Under the pieces are notes generated by a model that searched no databases, was not told the origin of the DNA, and saw nothing but the letters and a program-made list of their open reading frames with translations. A program made the position numbers and the translations under genes. This document shows positions 27,584 to 36,367 of a DNA stretch of 64,000 bases, piece by piece. Numbering within the stretch: position 1 is the stretch's first letter; every line of letters begins with the position of its first letter. Source of the stretch: an uncultured Sphingomonadaceae bacterium (GTDB lineage Bacteria > Pseudomonadota > Alphaproteobacteria > Sphingomonadales > Sphingomonadaceae). Where the stretch lies: contig CANLUL010000001.1 in assembly GCA_947494305.1 (NCBI GenBank), positions 248,001 through 312,000 on the forward strand, read 5' to 3'.

Positions 27584-27919
27584 ATGATCACCACAACTGC
27601 TAGCATCCCCACCAATTCGGTCAACCGCGAGGCCTCCAGCGAGCTGTGTATTGAGCACAGCACCCGGTCCCGTACCGAACCGCGTTGCATTTCGCATCAT
27701 ATTCACTCCGGCTTCGAAGAGCTGTCGCGGCTTTTCTATTACGAGAAATGGCGAGATGAAGCCGCCGCTTCTGCTCATTTCGGGCTGCCGGAATCGCGGA
27801 AATTTGTGAAGCAGCTTACCGCTCTGGCTGGAGAGTGGCCTGATATGCAGATTTTACCGGGCGGATGCAGTCGCTCTGAACGAGATTGTGTCCGGTGGTT
27901 GATCGTGAGTAGTTGTTGA
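27584..27919 (+). CDS. antibiotic biosynthesis monooxygenase (ABM)-like protein, possibly degraded
   Basis: 111 residues. The middle is a good ABM/quinol-monooxygenase match: STRSRTEPRCISHHIHSGFE, LSRLFYYEKWRDEAAASAHF and FVKQLTALAGEWPDMQIL. Family members are dimeric ferredoxin-like proteins of about 95-100 residues. Two features suggest decay: residues 8-20 do not fit the family (the expected first beta strand continuation is lost), and the C-terminus runs about 18 residues too long with a Cys-rich nonconserved tail. It may still be functional. It lies head to head with the membrane protein gene at 27537. Confidence 0.5.
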   Translation: MITTTASIPTNSVNREASSELCIEHSTRSRTEPRCISHHIHSGFEELSRLFYYEKWRDEAAASAHFGLPESRKFVKQLTALAGEWPDMQILPGGCSRSERDCVRWLIVSSC

Positions 27920-28016
27920 TCGAAAAGCCTGCCTCTCTCATGACTTGATATTTGCGCTGTCGGGAACGACTGGCCAATACGGCCTCTTAAATTCTTGTCA
28001 TTTGGGGAGGACGTTC

Positions 28017-28589
28017 ATGAACAGCTTGTTTCTGGCTGCAACCACCATCGCGCTCGGTTCGACATCTGCTTACGCACAGGAAAAGAGGCTCGTCGAAACC
28101 CCGCTCGCCGCCGTCGGAATGGGTCAAACCGAAGGCTGCCTAACCGGCCCAATGGCGCAGTTTGGGCGCTATATTGGCGACTGGAACATGACCGACTGGA
28201 CATTGTCGCCGGATGGGAAAAACTGGACACAGGGCAAAGGTGCGCGTTGGAACTTTACCTGCGTCGGCAATGGGATCGCGGTGCAGGATTTCTGGATGCC
28301 TGCAGGTGGTGGGCAGGGGACTAACCTTCGCATTTATGATCCGAAGAAAGAAAGCTGGGACATTGCCTGGACAGCAAAGGCTTCGCCGGGTTTCTCGCAT
28401 ATCACGGCTAAGCAGGATCAGGCGGGTAATGTTGTGATGCACTATGTCTCACCCAAGCAGACTCCGGCGAGGCGGATTACCTTTTTCGCGCCGGAAGCTG
28501 ATGGCGGGTGGAACTGGCATCTTGATATTTCCACCGACGGAGAAAAAACATGGCGGACGGTGTTCAGGATGAAGGCGGCGCGGCGTTAA
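28017..28589 (+). CDS. exported hypothetical protein (DUF1579-like beta fold)
   Basis: 190 residues from the ATG at 28017, which has GGGGAGG six bases upstream and starts a clear signal peptide (LFLAATTIALGSTSAYAQ); the open frame extends to 27945 but that start lacks support. The mature protein is rich in Trp and alternates as a beta barrel or sandwich: FGRYIGDWNMTDWTLSPDGK, NGIAVQDFWMP, YDPKKESWDIAWTAKA, GGWNWHLDIST. This is reminiscent of DUF1579-type lipocalin-like proteins, but the match is by eye only. Likely periplasmic. Its stop overlaps that of the convergent TonB receptor gene. Confidence 0.75.
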   Translation: MNSLFLAATTIALGSTSAYAQEKRLVETPLAAVGMGQTEGCLTGPMAQFGRYIGDWNMTDWTLSPDGKNWTQGKGARWNFTCVGNGIAVQDFWMPAGGGQGTNLRIYDPKKESWDIAWTAKASPGFSHITAKQDQAGNVVMHYVSPKQTPARRITFFAPEADGGWNWHLDISTDGEKTWRTVFRMKAARR

Positions 28590-31120
28590 AACCGCTTGCG
28601 AAAATCGATTTCGACATAGCGGCCAACAGGATCCACAAAACCCGGTTGATAGCGCAATGGAACCAAACCGTTATTGTCTCGCACATCCTGTATATCGTTA
28701 AAGACATTGTCAAAACGAAGCGCGATTCGACTGCCTTTTAGGAATTTGAACCGTTCGGTCAGGTTCCCGCGATCATCCAAATTTACGAACATACGCAAGT
28801 TTAGTGTCGTTAGATCAGAAAATTGTAGATCAGATCCAGTAAGCCCGCCGATAACCCGCGTTGCGCTTTGATGCTCGCCTTGTAAGCGAAAGCCAATGCC
28901 ATTGTTGAACCAGCCTCCGCTCAGTTCAAATTCATGCCGCGGGCTGCCGCCAGTCGCGCCAATTGCCGATCCATTTAGCAAATCCAATTCTTGTACGCTT
29001 GGTCGGATCAGGATGCGGTCCTGCATGCTGATGGTATGATAGGCGGACAATTGCCAGCGGCCACCTCGCCGTCTTCCCGATCTACTGCGATTTCCTTGTT
29101 GGCCGGACGAAGCCTCAGGAGGACGCCCTTCATTGGCGGTTTGCGATGGTGGTGATTGGTTTTTCCTGGTTTCGTTTGAATTCTGGTTGAGTTCGCTGGA
29201 TTGTTTGGTTCCACTTGGTCGTCCAGCGCTCGGGGCGCCACCCTGTGAACGTCGACCGGTTCCATTGCTCCGTCTTTGACCAAACCGTTTCCTGAAATTG
29301 AAACCGTAGCGTATGCTCTCGCTAAAGACGTTGGAATAGTTGACCGGGCGGCGGTCTATTGCAACCAATCGGCCTGAGGCATCACGGGTTATACGACCCG
29401 GAAGAGCGGCTTCAATCTCTGGCGTCAATAAAGGGAAGCTGGAAGCGACATCTTTGCTATTGTTGCGGAAATATTCGGCGAGGAACGTCATGCCGTCCAG
29501 CCAGTCCGGACGATAGTTGACGGCCAGTTTGATATCGCGGCGTGTTTCCTTGGGCAGAGTCAAATTGCCGCCTGTTGTGATTGATGCCAACACGCTCTCG
29601 CCGCGTGTGAAGTCAAAGACGTTTACATTGGGTGTTATGATTAAAGGGTTGCCGAGTTGCGTTATTGATGGAGCTGCTTCTTCGCCAATTGCCGAAGCCG
29701 TGAAAGTCAGTCCATCAAGCGGCTCCCAGTTCAAGCCAAAACCAAATTCAAACAACCCGCCAACATCGGATAAATCACTATAGCCGATATTACCGTTGAT
29801 CAGCAGGCGTCCAATGGTATCAGCGACATTGGTATTTTCGTCGGCGAGTGGGATTTCGACATTGATGCCAGTACTAAAATCGTCGCGGCCTAAAGCGCCG
29901 GTTGTCGTAACACCGTTGGTCACGTTGCGACTGTCTAAATCTTTGCGGTCATAACCAGCACGCAGTGTCACACTGACTGGGCCAGATGGGAGGAGAAGAG
30001 GGCTCCCTGCGATCGTTGCCAGATTGGTGATCGTCTGATCAGTTGCCCGGGCATGATCTGTTATCGGCATACCGAGAATGGAGCCGAAATCAGGAGCAAA
30101 TGGATCTATCGTGCCAGCATCAATCGCAGCCTGTAGGACGGTGATATCTCCTGAACGATCCGTTTTTGTGTCAATCTGTTCCCGGCTATAGTCGGATGTA
30201 AACGTCCAACGCCAATCCGAGAATTTGCCATTAATTGTTAGCCCGGCTTGCGCGGTATTCGTCTCCTGTGTACGGCTTAGCGGGCCAAATTCTGTAAAAT
30301 AACGAAATTGTGTTGCACCACCGACTTGTAAATCCCCGCTAGGGAAACCCAATAGACCGCGAGATTTATTATAGACATAACCACCATTCAGTGAGACCGT
30401 CATCCCACTTTCAAAAGTGCGGCTATAATTGGCATTCAGCTCGATGTTATCAGAGGGAGCGACGAGCGTGCGGAATTGGCCCAAGTCTACAAGTGTTCCA
30501 GCATCGTCCTGTATAATATCGCGCTCAGCCTCAGTGATTGCGGTTGCATTTTGCCATTCCAGGTTGATATTTACGCGACTATTTTTCCCGATGCTGGTCA
30601 GGTTGCCCTCAACTTCAGATCGGCCTTGGCCGCCTTGCGTGGGTACGCCATATTCTATCTCTCCCGAGAAGCCGGTATAGCTGTCTTTCAAAATGAAGTT
30701 GATCACGCGTTGATCGGGACGAAAACCATATTGCAGAGCCAGTTCTTCTGGAAAGACCTGCACTGTTTTAATCGCTTCGGGCGGTAAGTCACGGACTTCT
30801 CGAAAACCAGAAGTGCGCTGGCCGTTAATTAAAACAATCGGCCGCCCAGAACCACGGCCACGCCGAGAGCTGGTAGATGAAGAAAGCGCCGTCACTAGAT
30901 CCGCAACTGAGGATACGCCAAAACTCTCAATATCTTCCGCATTAAGTTGTTCGATTGGAGGAACGTCGGTGACAACGGCGCCACGGGGAAATTCGGCAAT
31001 TACCACAATTTCCTCGTTTTCTGGCGCGACCACTTGTGCATTCACCACACTAACGGGCACAGCAATGTTGATAGCAATTATTGTGATGGGTAACAGGCTT
31101 CCGGGGAGGGACGCGATCAT
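28586..31120 (-). CDS. TonB-dependent receptor with cationic low-complexity insert
   Basis: 844 residues. Signal peptide (to VSVVNAQ), a plug domain at about 45-150 (IEQLNAEDIESFGVSSVADL, GRPIVLINGQRTSGFREVRDLPPEAIKTVQVFPEELALQYGFRPDQ) and a 22-strand-type barrel ending in an aromatic residue (VEIDFRKRF). It imports a large ligand across the outer membrane with TonB energy; the ligand is unknown. Residues about 611-688 form an unusual stretch rich in Arg, Gly, Ser, Gln and Asn (RRSNGTGRRSQGGAPS ... GNRSRSGRRRGGRW) between barrel strands. The plug differs from classic siderophore receptors and resembles a sphingomonad-type subfamily. It is transcribed away from infA; the 203-base gap at 31121-31323 separates them. 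Confidence 0.92.
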   Translation of the reverse strand: MIASLPGSLLPITIIAINIAVPVSVVNAQVVAPENEEIVVIAEFPRGAVVTDVPPIEQLNAEDIESFGVSSVADLVTALSSSTSSRRGRGSGRPIVLINGQRTSGFREVRDLPPEAIKTVQVFPEELALQYGFRPDQRVINFILKDSYTGFSGEIEYGVPTQGGQGRSEVEGNLTSIGKNSRVNINLEWQNATAITEAERDIIQDDAGTLVDLGQFRTLVAPSDNIELNANYSRTFESGMTVSLNGGYVYNKSRGLLGFPSGDLQVGGATQFRYFTEFGPLSRTQETNTAQAGLTINGKFSDWRWTFTSDYSREQIDTKTDRSGDITVLQAAIDAGTIDPFAPDFGSILGMPITDHARATDQTITNLATIAGSPLLLPSGPVSVTLRAGYDRKDLDSRNVTNGVTTTGALGRDDFSTGINVEIPLADENTNVADTIGRLLINGNIGYSDLSDVGGLFEFGFGLNWEPLDGLTFTASAIGEEAAPSITQLGNPLIITPNVNVFDFTRGESVLASITTGGNLTLPKETRRDIKLAVNYRPDWLDGMTFLAEYFRNNSKDVASSFPLLTPEIEAALPGRITRDASGRLVAIDRRPVNYSNVFSESIRYGFNFRKRFGQRRSNGTGRRSQGGAPSAGRPSGTKQSSELNQNSNETRKNQSPPSQTANEGRPPEASSGQQGNRSRSGRRRGGRWQLSAYHTISMQDRILIRPSVQELDLLNGSAIGATGGSPRHEFELSGGWFNNGIGFRLQGEHQSATRVIGGLTGSDLQFSDLTTLNLRMFVNLDDRGNLTERFKFLKGSRIALRFDNVFNDIQDVRDNNGLVPLRYQPGFVDPVGRYVEIDFRKRF

Positions 31121-31323
31121 GGGGGGTGTACTCTAGCGATGTCTATGATTGGGGGAACAAGTTCAAATTGCCTTGATCTCTGCCAAAGTGCAACAGAATC
31201 ATTGTAGCAAATTGTCGCAAAAGCACACGATTTGAGCAAATCCTTCCCTTTTGATAAAAATATCGTTATTGCGCGCTGCAACGCGGGAATCATCCGTGCA
31301 AAAAAGGGATTTAACGCCGCTAT

Positions 31324-31542
31324 ATGGCAAAAGAAGAACTTCTAGAAATGAAGGGAATGGTTCGCGAACTGCTCCCCAACGCTATGTTCCGGGTCGAACT
31401 GGAAAATGGTCACGAAATTTTGGGACACACTGCTGGTAAGATGCGTAAAAACCGCATCCGCGTGTTGGTGGGCGATGAAGTGCTCGTCGAACTCACCCCT
31501 TATGACCTAACCAAGGGTCGTATTACTTATCGTTTCAAGTGA
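31324..31542 (+). CDS. infA: translation initiation factor IF-1
   Basis: 72 residues, identical in length and layout to bacterial IF-1: [20 protein letters not shown], then [20 protein letters not shown], then [24 protein letters not shown], a single S1-like OB fold that binds the ribosomal A site during initiation. It stands at the head of the infA-maf-RNase E/G-like cluster, with the next gene starting one base after its stop. The upstream ribosome site is poor (AAGGGA lies about 12 bases before the ATG). Confidence 0.98.
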   Translation: MAKEELLEMKGMVRELLPNAMFRVELENGHEILGHTAGKMRKNRIRVLVGDEVLVELTPYDLTKGRITYRFK

Positions 31543-31543
31543 C

Positions 31544-32116
31544 GTGACGAGGCTCGTCCTCGCCTCGTCGAGCCCGCGCCGGCTAGAGTTACTCGGACGG
31601 CTTGGTATCAAGCCGCACCGTACTATTTCTCCCGACATTGATGAAACACCTAAAAAGGCAGAGCTACCGCGCGACTATGTCCTGCGTATGGCTCAGGAAA
31701 AAGCTGCTGCGGTTGAGCGTGCGGATGATGAAATCCTGATAGCTGGAGACACGACGGTCGCCGTAGGAAGACGGATTTTGGGCCAGGCGGCTAATGCGCA
31801 AGAACAGCGCAAGTTCCTTGAGTTGATTAGCGGAAGGCGGCACCATGTCATGTCGTCCGTCTGTATCATTGCAGCAGACGGTAAAACGCGAACAAAACTT
31901 TCTGACAGCATCGTCAAGTTCAAGCGCTTCGAATCTCGTGAAATAGAAGCCTACATCGCGTCAGGTGAAGGCGAGGGAAAGGCAGGGGGCTATGCAATCC
32001 AGGGCATTGCGGAGGCTTTTGTGACATGGATGTCGGGCAGTTATTCCGGGATTATGGGCTTGCCGCTTTATGAAACGCGCAATCTCTTGATCACGTCGGG
32101 TTGGCAATTTGACTGA
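31544..32116 (+). CDS. Maf family nucleotide pyrophosphatase
   Basis: 190 residues, GTG start one base after the infA stop. Maf signatures: LVLASSSPRRLELLGRLG, the active-site Asp in ILIAGDTTVAVG, SGRRHHVMSSV, and GKAGGYAIQGIAEAFVTWMSGSYSGIMGLPLYET. Maf proteins hydrolyse canonical or modified nucleoside triphosphates (dTTP, UTP, CTP or m7GTP depending on subgroup) to keep the nucleotide pool clean, in the cytoplasm. I cannot assign the subgroup. The stop overlaps the TTG start of the next gene by eight bases. Confidence 0.93.
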   Translation: MTRLVLASSSPRRLELLGRLGIKPHRTISPDIDETPKKAELPRDYVLRMAQEKAAAVERADDEILIAGDTTVAVGRRILGQAANAQEQRKFLELISGRRHHVMSSVCIIAADGKTRTKLSDSIVKFKRFESREIEAYIASGEGEGKAGGYAIQGIAEAFVTWMSGSYSGIMGLPLYETRNLLITSGWQFD

Positions 32117-33113
32117 ATCATTCTCCGGTTGGCTTTATGAAGCCGGCATCGGTGAAAACCGAGCGGTTTTGATTAAAAATGATGAGTTGCTGCGAATACG
32201 GATCGAGCGGGAGAACTCCGGCATTCGGGTTGGCGCTGTTGTCGAGGCGAAATTCCTAAAGCAATGGACTACCGGAAGATCAGGCATTGTTGAAATGCCC
32301 AATGGTCAAGAAGCGTTGCTGCAACCGTTGCCTAAGGGGTTAACCGAAGGCGGTTTGGTTCGGATTGAGATTGTTCGTGAGGCTATCCAGGAGCGGCGCG
32401 GCCAAATTAAACGAGCCAAGGCCAAACCGGCGACCAATGGTATCGAACTGAATGAAGGACCAACCCTATTGGAAGAAATCAGGTCTTCCGAATTGCCTGA
32501 GAGAGAGATCCATGCTCATGATGCAGATCGATTAGGGGAATTCGGTTGGCATGAAGCCGAGGAGCAGGCTGAAACCGGCCGTGTGGAATTTGATGGTGGA
32601 AGTCTGTTGATTGTTTCCACACCTGCGATGACCGTAGTTGATGTAGACGGACCGCTTCCCCCGGTTGAACTGGCAAAACGGGCCGCAAAAGAAATCGCAC
32701 GCGTGCTGGTTAGGTTGGACATTGCCGGTAATATTGGTGTCGACTTTCCCACCTTGGAAGCGAAGGCAGATCGTAATATTGTTGCCCAGATATTTGATGA
32801 TCACATGGAGGGAGCTTGCGAACGAACTGCGATTAATGGCTTTGGTTTTATGCAGATCGTTAGCCGTAAACTCAGACCTTCTGTTTTGGATATTATGCAG
32901 TCCAATCGTTCGACCAATGCAGCATTACAGCTATTGCGGCAGGCCGAACGAAATCCGGGAACCGGTCCTATGCAGCTCACTGTCCATCCGGCCGTTGCTA
33001 ACAGACTGAAACCCGAGTGGCTTGAAGAACTAACGAAGCGAACTGGGCGACCGGTGACGGTTGAGAGTGTTGGTAGCCTCTCTCTTGGTGGCGGCTTAAT
33101 TGGCATAGGCTAG
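32109..33113 (+). CDS. divergent RNase E/G family protein
   Basis: 334 residues from a TTG start. The core aligns with the RNase E/G catalytic region: MTVVDVDGPL matches AIDINS of E. coli RNase E, and NIGVDFPTLE matches the second Mg-binding Asp (D346). RTAINGFGFMQIVSRKLRPSVLDIM matches the following RFGLLEMSRQRL stretch. Against that, the Asn next to the first Asp (N305 in E. coli) is Asp here, the zinc-link CPxC motif is missing, and the protein is about 150 residues shorter than RNase G. So it may be a reduced enzyme or a non-catalytic relative. The infA-maf-rng arrangement is familiar from sphingomonads; the yacG gene that I would expect next is not here. Confidence 0.85.
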   Translation: MTESFSGWLYEAGIGENRAVLIKNDELLRIRIERENSGIRVGAVVEAKFLKQWTTGRSGIVEMPNGQEALLQPLPKGLTEGGLVRIEIVREAIQERRGQIKRAKAKPATNGIELNEGPTLLEEIRSSELPEREIHAHDADRLGEFGWHEAEEQAETGRVEFDGGSLLIVSTPAMTVVDVDGPLPPVELAKRAAKEIARVLVRLDIAGNIGVDFPTLEAKADRNIVAQIFDDHMEGACERTAINGFGFMQIVSRKLRPSVLDIMQSNRSTNAALQLLRQAERNPGTGPMQLTVHPAVANRLKPEWLEELTKRTGRPVTVESVGSLSLGGGLIGIG

Positions 33114-33158
33114 CGTGTGTCGCTTGCATTTTCGGTGCGCTCTCGCCAAAGCCTGCTC

Positions 33159-33794
33159 ATGACGAATATCATCCTCCATGACTATTGGCGCAGCACGGCC
33201 AGTTACCGTGTACGCTTGGTCCTTAATCTCAAAAACATCGATTTCGAATTGCGCTCAGTAAATCTGCTTATCGGTGAACATAAGCAAGACCCCTATATGG
33301 ATCAAAACCCAATGGGTCTGGTTCCCACTCTGTCAATTGGTGATCTACACCTAACGCAATCACTGGCGATTATTGACTATCTTGATGCGATCTATCCTGA
33401 TCCAGCGATGGTATCTGATGATCCTGTCGAACGATCACGGACATTGGCACAGGCTTTGAATATAGCGGCGGACATTCACCCAATTAACAACATGGCAATT
33501 GGCAACTACTTGAAGGAACATTTCGGTGCAGATCAACAGGGTGTTGTGACATGGATGCATCATTGGATGAAGCGCGGTTTTGATGCGTTGGAAGAGCAGG
33601 CCCCAGAAAGCGGGATATTTGGTGGTGATGTTCCCAATCTTGCCGATGTGTGTTTAGTACCGCAACTTTACAACGCACGGCGGTTTGCAATGAACTTGGG
33701 TGACTACCCAAAATTGGCCCGGATCGATATGGACTGTGCGAATCTGGAAGCATTTCAAAAGTCGACACCGGAACTAGCGAAGGAACAGGGATGA
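33159..33794 (+). CDS. maiA: maleylacetoacetate isomerase (zeta-class GST)
   Basis: 211 residues from the ATG at 33159 (the frame is open to 33117). The zeta-class N-terminal pattern LHDYWRSTASYRVRLVLNLK contains the SS/ST-x-x-x-R-V-R glutathione-activating motif, and DQNPMGLVPTLSIGDLHLTQSLAIIDYLD is the thioredoxin-fold GSH site. The C-terminal domain has PNLADVCLVPQLYNARRF. The enzyme isomerises maleylacetoacetate to fumarylacetoacetate in tyrosine and homogentisate breakdown with GSH as cofactor. Other genes of that pathway (hmgA, fahA) are not in the window. Its stop overlaps the next start (ATGA). Confidence 0.9.
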   Translation: MTNIILHDYWRSTASYRVRLVLNLKNIDFELRSVNLLIGEHKQDPYMDQNPMGLVPTLSIGDLHLTQSLAIIDYLDAIYPDPAMVSDDPVERSRTLAQALNIAADIHPINNMAIGNYLKEHFGADQQGVVTWMHHWMKRGFDALEEQAPESGIFGGDVPNLADVCLVPQLYNARRFAMNLGDYPKLARIDMDCANLEAFQKSTPELAKEQG

Positions 33795-34201
33795 AATTCG
33801 AGGGCGGATGTTATTGTGGTGCGGTGCGTTATGCAGCCGAAGGCGAACCGATGATGAAAGCGGAGTGTTTCTGCAGGGAATGTCAGTATATTACTGGTGG
33901 TGGAAACTTGCTTGTGATCGCGATGCCGGTTGATGATTTTGAGTTGACCAAAGGTGCAGTGAAAGGTTTTGCCCGCGATGACCTGGAACATCCTGTAACC
34001 CGAGAGTTCTGTGAAAATTGCGGTACGCATTTGTTCACCCGGGCGCCCGGATTTGCAGCCGGAGTGATCATCAAGGTCGGATCGATGGATGATCCAGGCC
34101 TATTTGGCAAAGCCGATAGCGCGAATTTTGTTGCGGATGCGCAAGAGTATCACCGACTGCCCGATGATATGCCTTGCCATCAAAAATGGATGCATGACTA
34201 A
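33791..34201 (+). CDS. GFA family zinc protein (glutathione-dependent formaldehyde-activating type)
   Basis: 136 residues. The GFA/Mss4-like fold is marked by its cysteines: GGCYCGAVRY, then AECFCRECQYITGG, then EFCENCGTHLF. These bind one structural and one catalytic zinc. Family founders were described as S-hydroxymethylglutathione synthase, but that role is disputed, so the function is best left as a GSH-linked carbon-sulfur enzyme (family knowledge). Its ATG overlaps the maleylacetoacetate isomerase stop by four bases; both are linked to glutathione. A TonB receptor gene begins four bases after its stop. Confidence 0.92.
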   Translation: MKFEGGCYCGAVRYAAEGEPMMKAECFCRECQYITGGGNLLVIAMPVDDFELTKGAVKGFARDDLEHPVTREFCENCGTHLFTRAPGFAAGVIIKVGSMDDPGLFGKADSANFVADAQEYHRLPDDMPCHQKWMHD

Positions 34202-34204
34202 ATA

Positions 34205-36358
34205 ATGGAAAAAAATCTAATGTTGGCGCTGCCACTTTTGGCCGTGAGCGGTTTTGTGAGCGCTCCAGTAATGGCGCAGGCGCCAACAAAAACAACTTCC
34301 TTTGGTCATTGCCTTGGAGATGATGATGACGGATCTGATTTAGGTTGTGTTGACGGTATCAAACCGATTGTCGTTCGTGGAACGGCACTACCGGAGCCTT
34401 TGGGTTCAGATGCATATTCGACAAGCCGGATAGAACCAAACGGCCAAGTGCGTATAGAAAATACGCTTCGCTCAGTACCGGGCCTCCAGCAATTTCGTCG
34501 ATCCGATGCACGCTCAGCAAATCCGACAAGTCAGGGCATCACACTTCGCGGCCTTGGTGGCAATGCATCATCGCGTGCGCTATTGAAACTAGACGGTGTG
34601 CCTCAGTCTGATCCTTTTGGTGGTTGGGTAAGCTGGCCAGGCTATGATGCATTACCGATCGTTGAAGCAAGGATTAGGCGCGGCGGCGGTAGCGGAACAG
34701 ATGGTTCCGGCGCTATCGCCGGAACAGTAGACTTGTTCAGCGACAATGTTGGCAATCTCGTCGAACTGGGTGTCGCTTATGGCAGCCGCAATAGCGTCGA
34801 CACCGATCTGCTTTTCGGGCGTGAATTGGGTGGTGGACAACTGACAATCTCTGCTACTTATGCGCGGGGCGATGGATTTACTCCAATTATCGAAAGCCAG
34901 CGCGGAACAGTGGATCGTCAAGCCGAATATGAGCAAGCTGGTATAGCGGTACGCTATGTCGCACCACTTTCCGAAAGTACGGAGTTACAAACCAATATTC
35001 GCGCGTTTACTGATGACAGAGAACGTGGATTTGAGTTTAGCGACAATCACAATGATGGCGCTGATGCGAGTATCAGACTGGTGGATCGCACCAGTGACTG
35101 GCAATGGTCCGTACTTGGCTATGTCCAAATCCGTAATTTTGACGTGAGCTTTGGCGGCGTCGCAGCAGATCGTAACAGCGTAAGCCGTGTGTTTGAGCAG
35201 TTTAATGTTCCATCCACGGGTCTTGGCGCACGCCTCGAGGTGCGGCCTCCGGTAGGTGATAACATTGAACTGCGGATCGGTGGTGACTGGCGACGGACCG
35301 AAGGTACTACCAACGAGAATTTCTTCTTTCTCGATAACGATACACCGCGCCGTCAACGACGGGCAGGGGGCAGCACCGCTACTTATGGCGGTTTTGCAGA
35401 GGCTAGCACGCAAGTTACTGATGCGCTGCTTCTAACTGGCGGTGGTCGAATTGATTTTTGGTCTATCGATAGCGGGTTCCGCCGCGAGATTGAACTGATC
35501 AATCCATTTCCCGGTTCCGTGCGAACGGATGCTCAATTCGCTAGCCGTAGTGGTACAGAGTTCACTGGACGGGGAGGTTTTGCCTTTGACTTGACGGATG
35601 AATTAACCCTTCGTGGTGCCGCATATCTAGGCTGGCGTTTGCCAACGTTGAACGAGTTGTTCCGACCCTTTAGAGTAGGTCCGGATGCCACGGCGGCCAA
35701 TGAATTGTTGAATCCGGAGCGTGTTAAAGGTGCGGAATTGGGATTGGATTGGACCACTGATTTGGTATCAATTGGTATAACTGCGTTTTCCAACCAGCTC
35801 GATAATGCCATCGCCAACGTTACACTGGACAGAGGGCCGGGACTTTTTCCTGGCGTAGGTTTCGTCTCAGGTGCGGGATTATTCCGTCAACGTCAAAACC
35901 TGGATAACATTGAATCAAAAGGTATAGAAATTGATACCGAATTCGATTTGGAATCGATCACGAATGGCTTGTCGCTTCGTGCCGCCTATTCCTATGTTGA
36001 CGCCCAAGTGCATAGTTCCGGCGCTGCGGCGCCGGTCAATGGTTTACGCCCGGCCCAAATCCCCAAGCACAATGCTTCGACCTCTTTGGAATGGGAGCAA
36101 GAAAATGGAGCTGGCGCCTCAATTTCTTTGCGATATATCGGTAGCCAGTTTGAAGACGATCAAAACACCCGGCGCCTTGACGATGTGCTGACTATCGATG
36201 GTCGGTTAGGCTTTGCAATTAAAGAAAACTTATTGGTCCAGGGGCGGGTGGAAAACCTGTTCGATGCGCGTGTTGAAACGGCAATTAACAGTAATGGAAT
36301 TATTGAAAGAGCCTTTCCACGGACATTTTGGATTGAACTTCGCGCCAAAATTGAATAA
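34205..36358 (+). CDS. TonB-dependent receptor (BtuB/CirA-like)
   Basis: 717 residues. Signal peptide (LMLALPLLAVSGFVSAPVMAQ), then a short Cys- and Asp-containing leader (GHCLGDDDDGSDLGCVDG), a TonB-box-like KPIVVRGTALPEP, a plug domain (RIENTLRSVPGLQQF, GITLRGLGGNASSRALLKLDGVPQSDPFGGW, RRGGGSGTDGSGAIAGTVDLFS), and a barrel ending VENLFDARVE and FWIELRAKIE. The ligand is unknown. The two Cys in the leader may form a disulfide; I do not know this from other receptors. It follows the GFA gene by three bases and precedes a marR gene by nine, so the regulator probably controls it. Confidence 0.93.
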   Translation: MEKNLMLALPLLAVSGFVSAPVMAQAPTKTTSFGHCLGDDDDGSDLGCVDGIKPIVVRGTALPEPLGSDAYSTSRIEPNGQVRIENTLRSVPGLQQFRRSDARSANPTSQGITLRGLGGNASSRALLKLDGVPQSDPFGGWVSWPGYDALPIVEARIRRGGGSGTDGSGAIAGTVDLFSDNVGNLVELGVAYGSRNSVDTDLLFGRELGGGQLTISATYARGDGFTPIIESQRGTVDRQAEYEQAGIAVRYVAPLSESTELQTNIRAFTDDRERGFEFSDNHNDGADASIRLVDRTSDWQWSVLGYVQIRNFDVSFGGVAADRNSVSRVFEQFNVPSTGLGARLEVRPPVGDNIELRIGGDWRRTEGTTNENFFFLDNDTPRRQRRAGGSTATYGGFAEASTQVTDALLLTGGGRIDFWSIDSGFRREIELINPFPGSVRTDAQFASRSGTEFTGRGGFAFDLTDELTLRGAAYLGWRLPTLNELFRPFRVGPDATAANELLNPERVKGAELGLDWTTDLVSIGITAFSNQLDNAIANVTLDRGPGLFPGVGFVSGAGLFRQRQNLDNIESKGIEIDTEFDLESITNGLSLRAAYSYVDAQVHSSGAAAPVNGLRPAQIPKHNASTSLEWEQENGAGASISLRYIGSQFEDDQNTRRLDDVLTIDGRLGFAIKENLLVQGRVENLFDARVETAINSNGIIERAFPRTFWIELRAKIE

Positions 36359-36367
36359 ATATTACAT

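Noticed and set aside
28586-31120. Frameshift or fusion in the TonB receptor because of the low-complexity insert
   Set aside because: The frame is continuous and barrel-like sequence continues on both sides, so an insert is the simpler reading.
33114-33158. yacG gene after the RNase E/G-like gene
   Set aside because: The expected four-cysteine zinc protein is not encoded here or in the following frames; the next gene is maleylacetoacetate isomerase.
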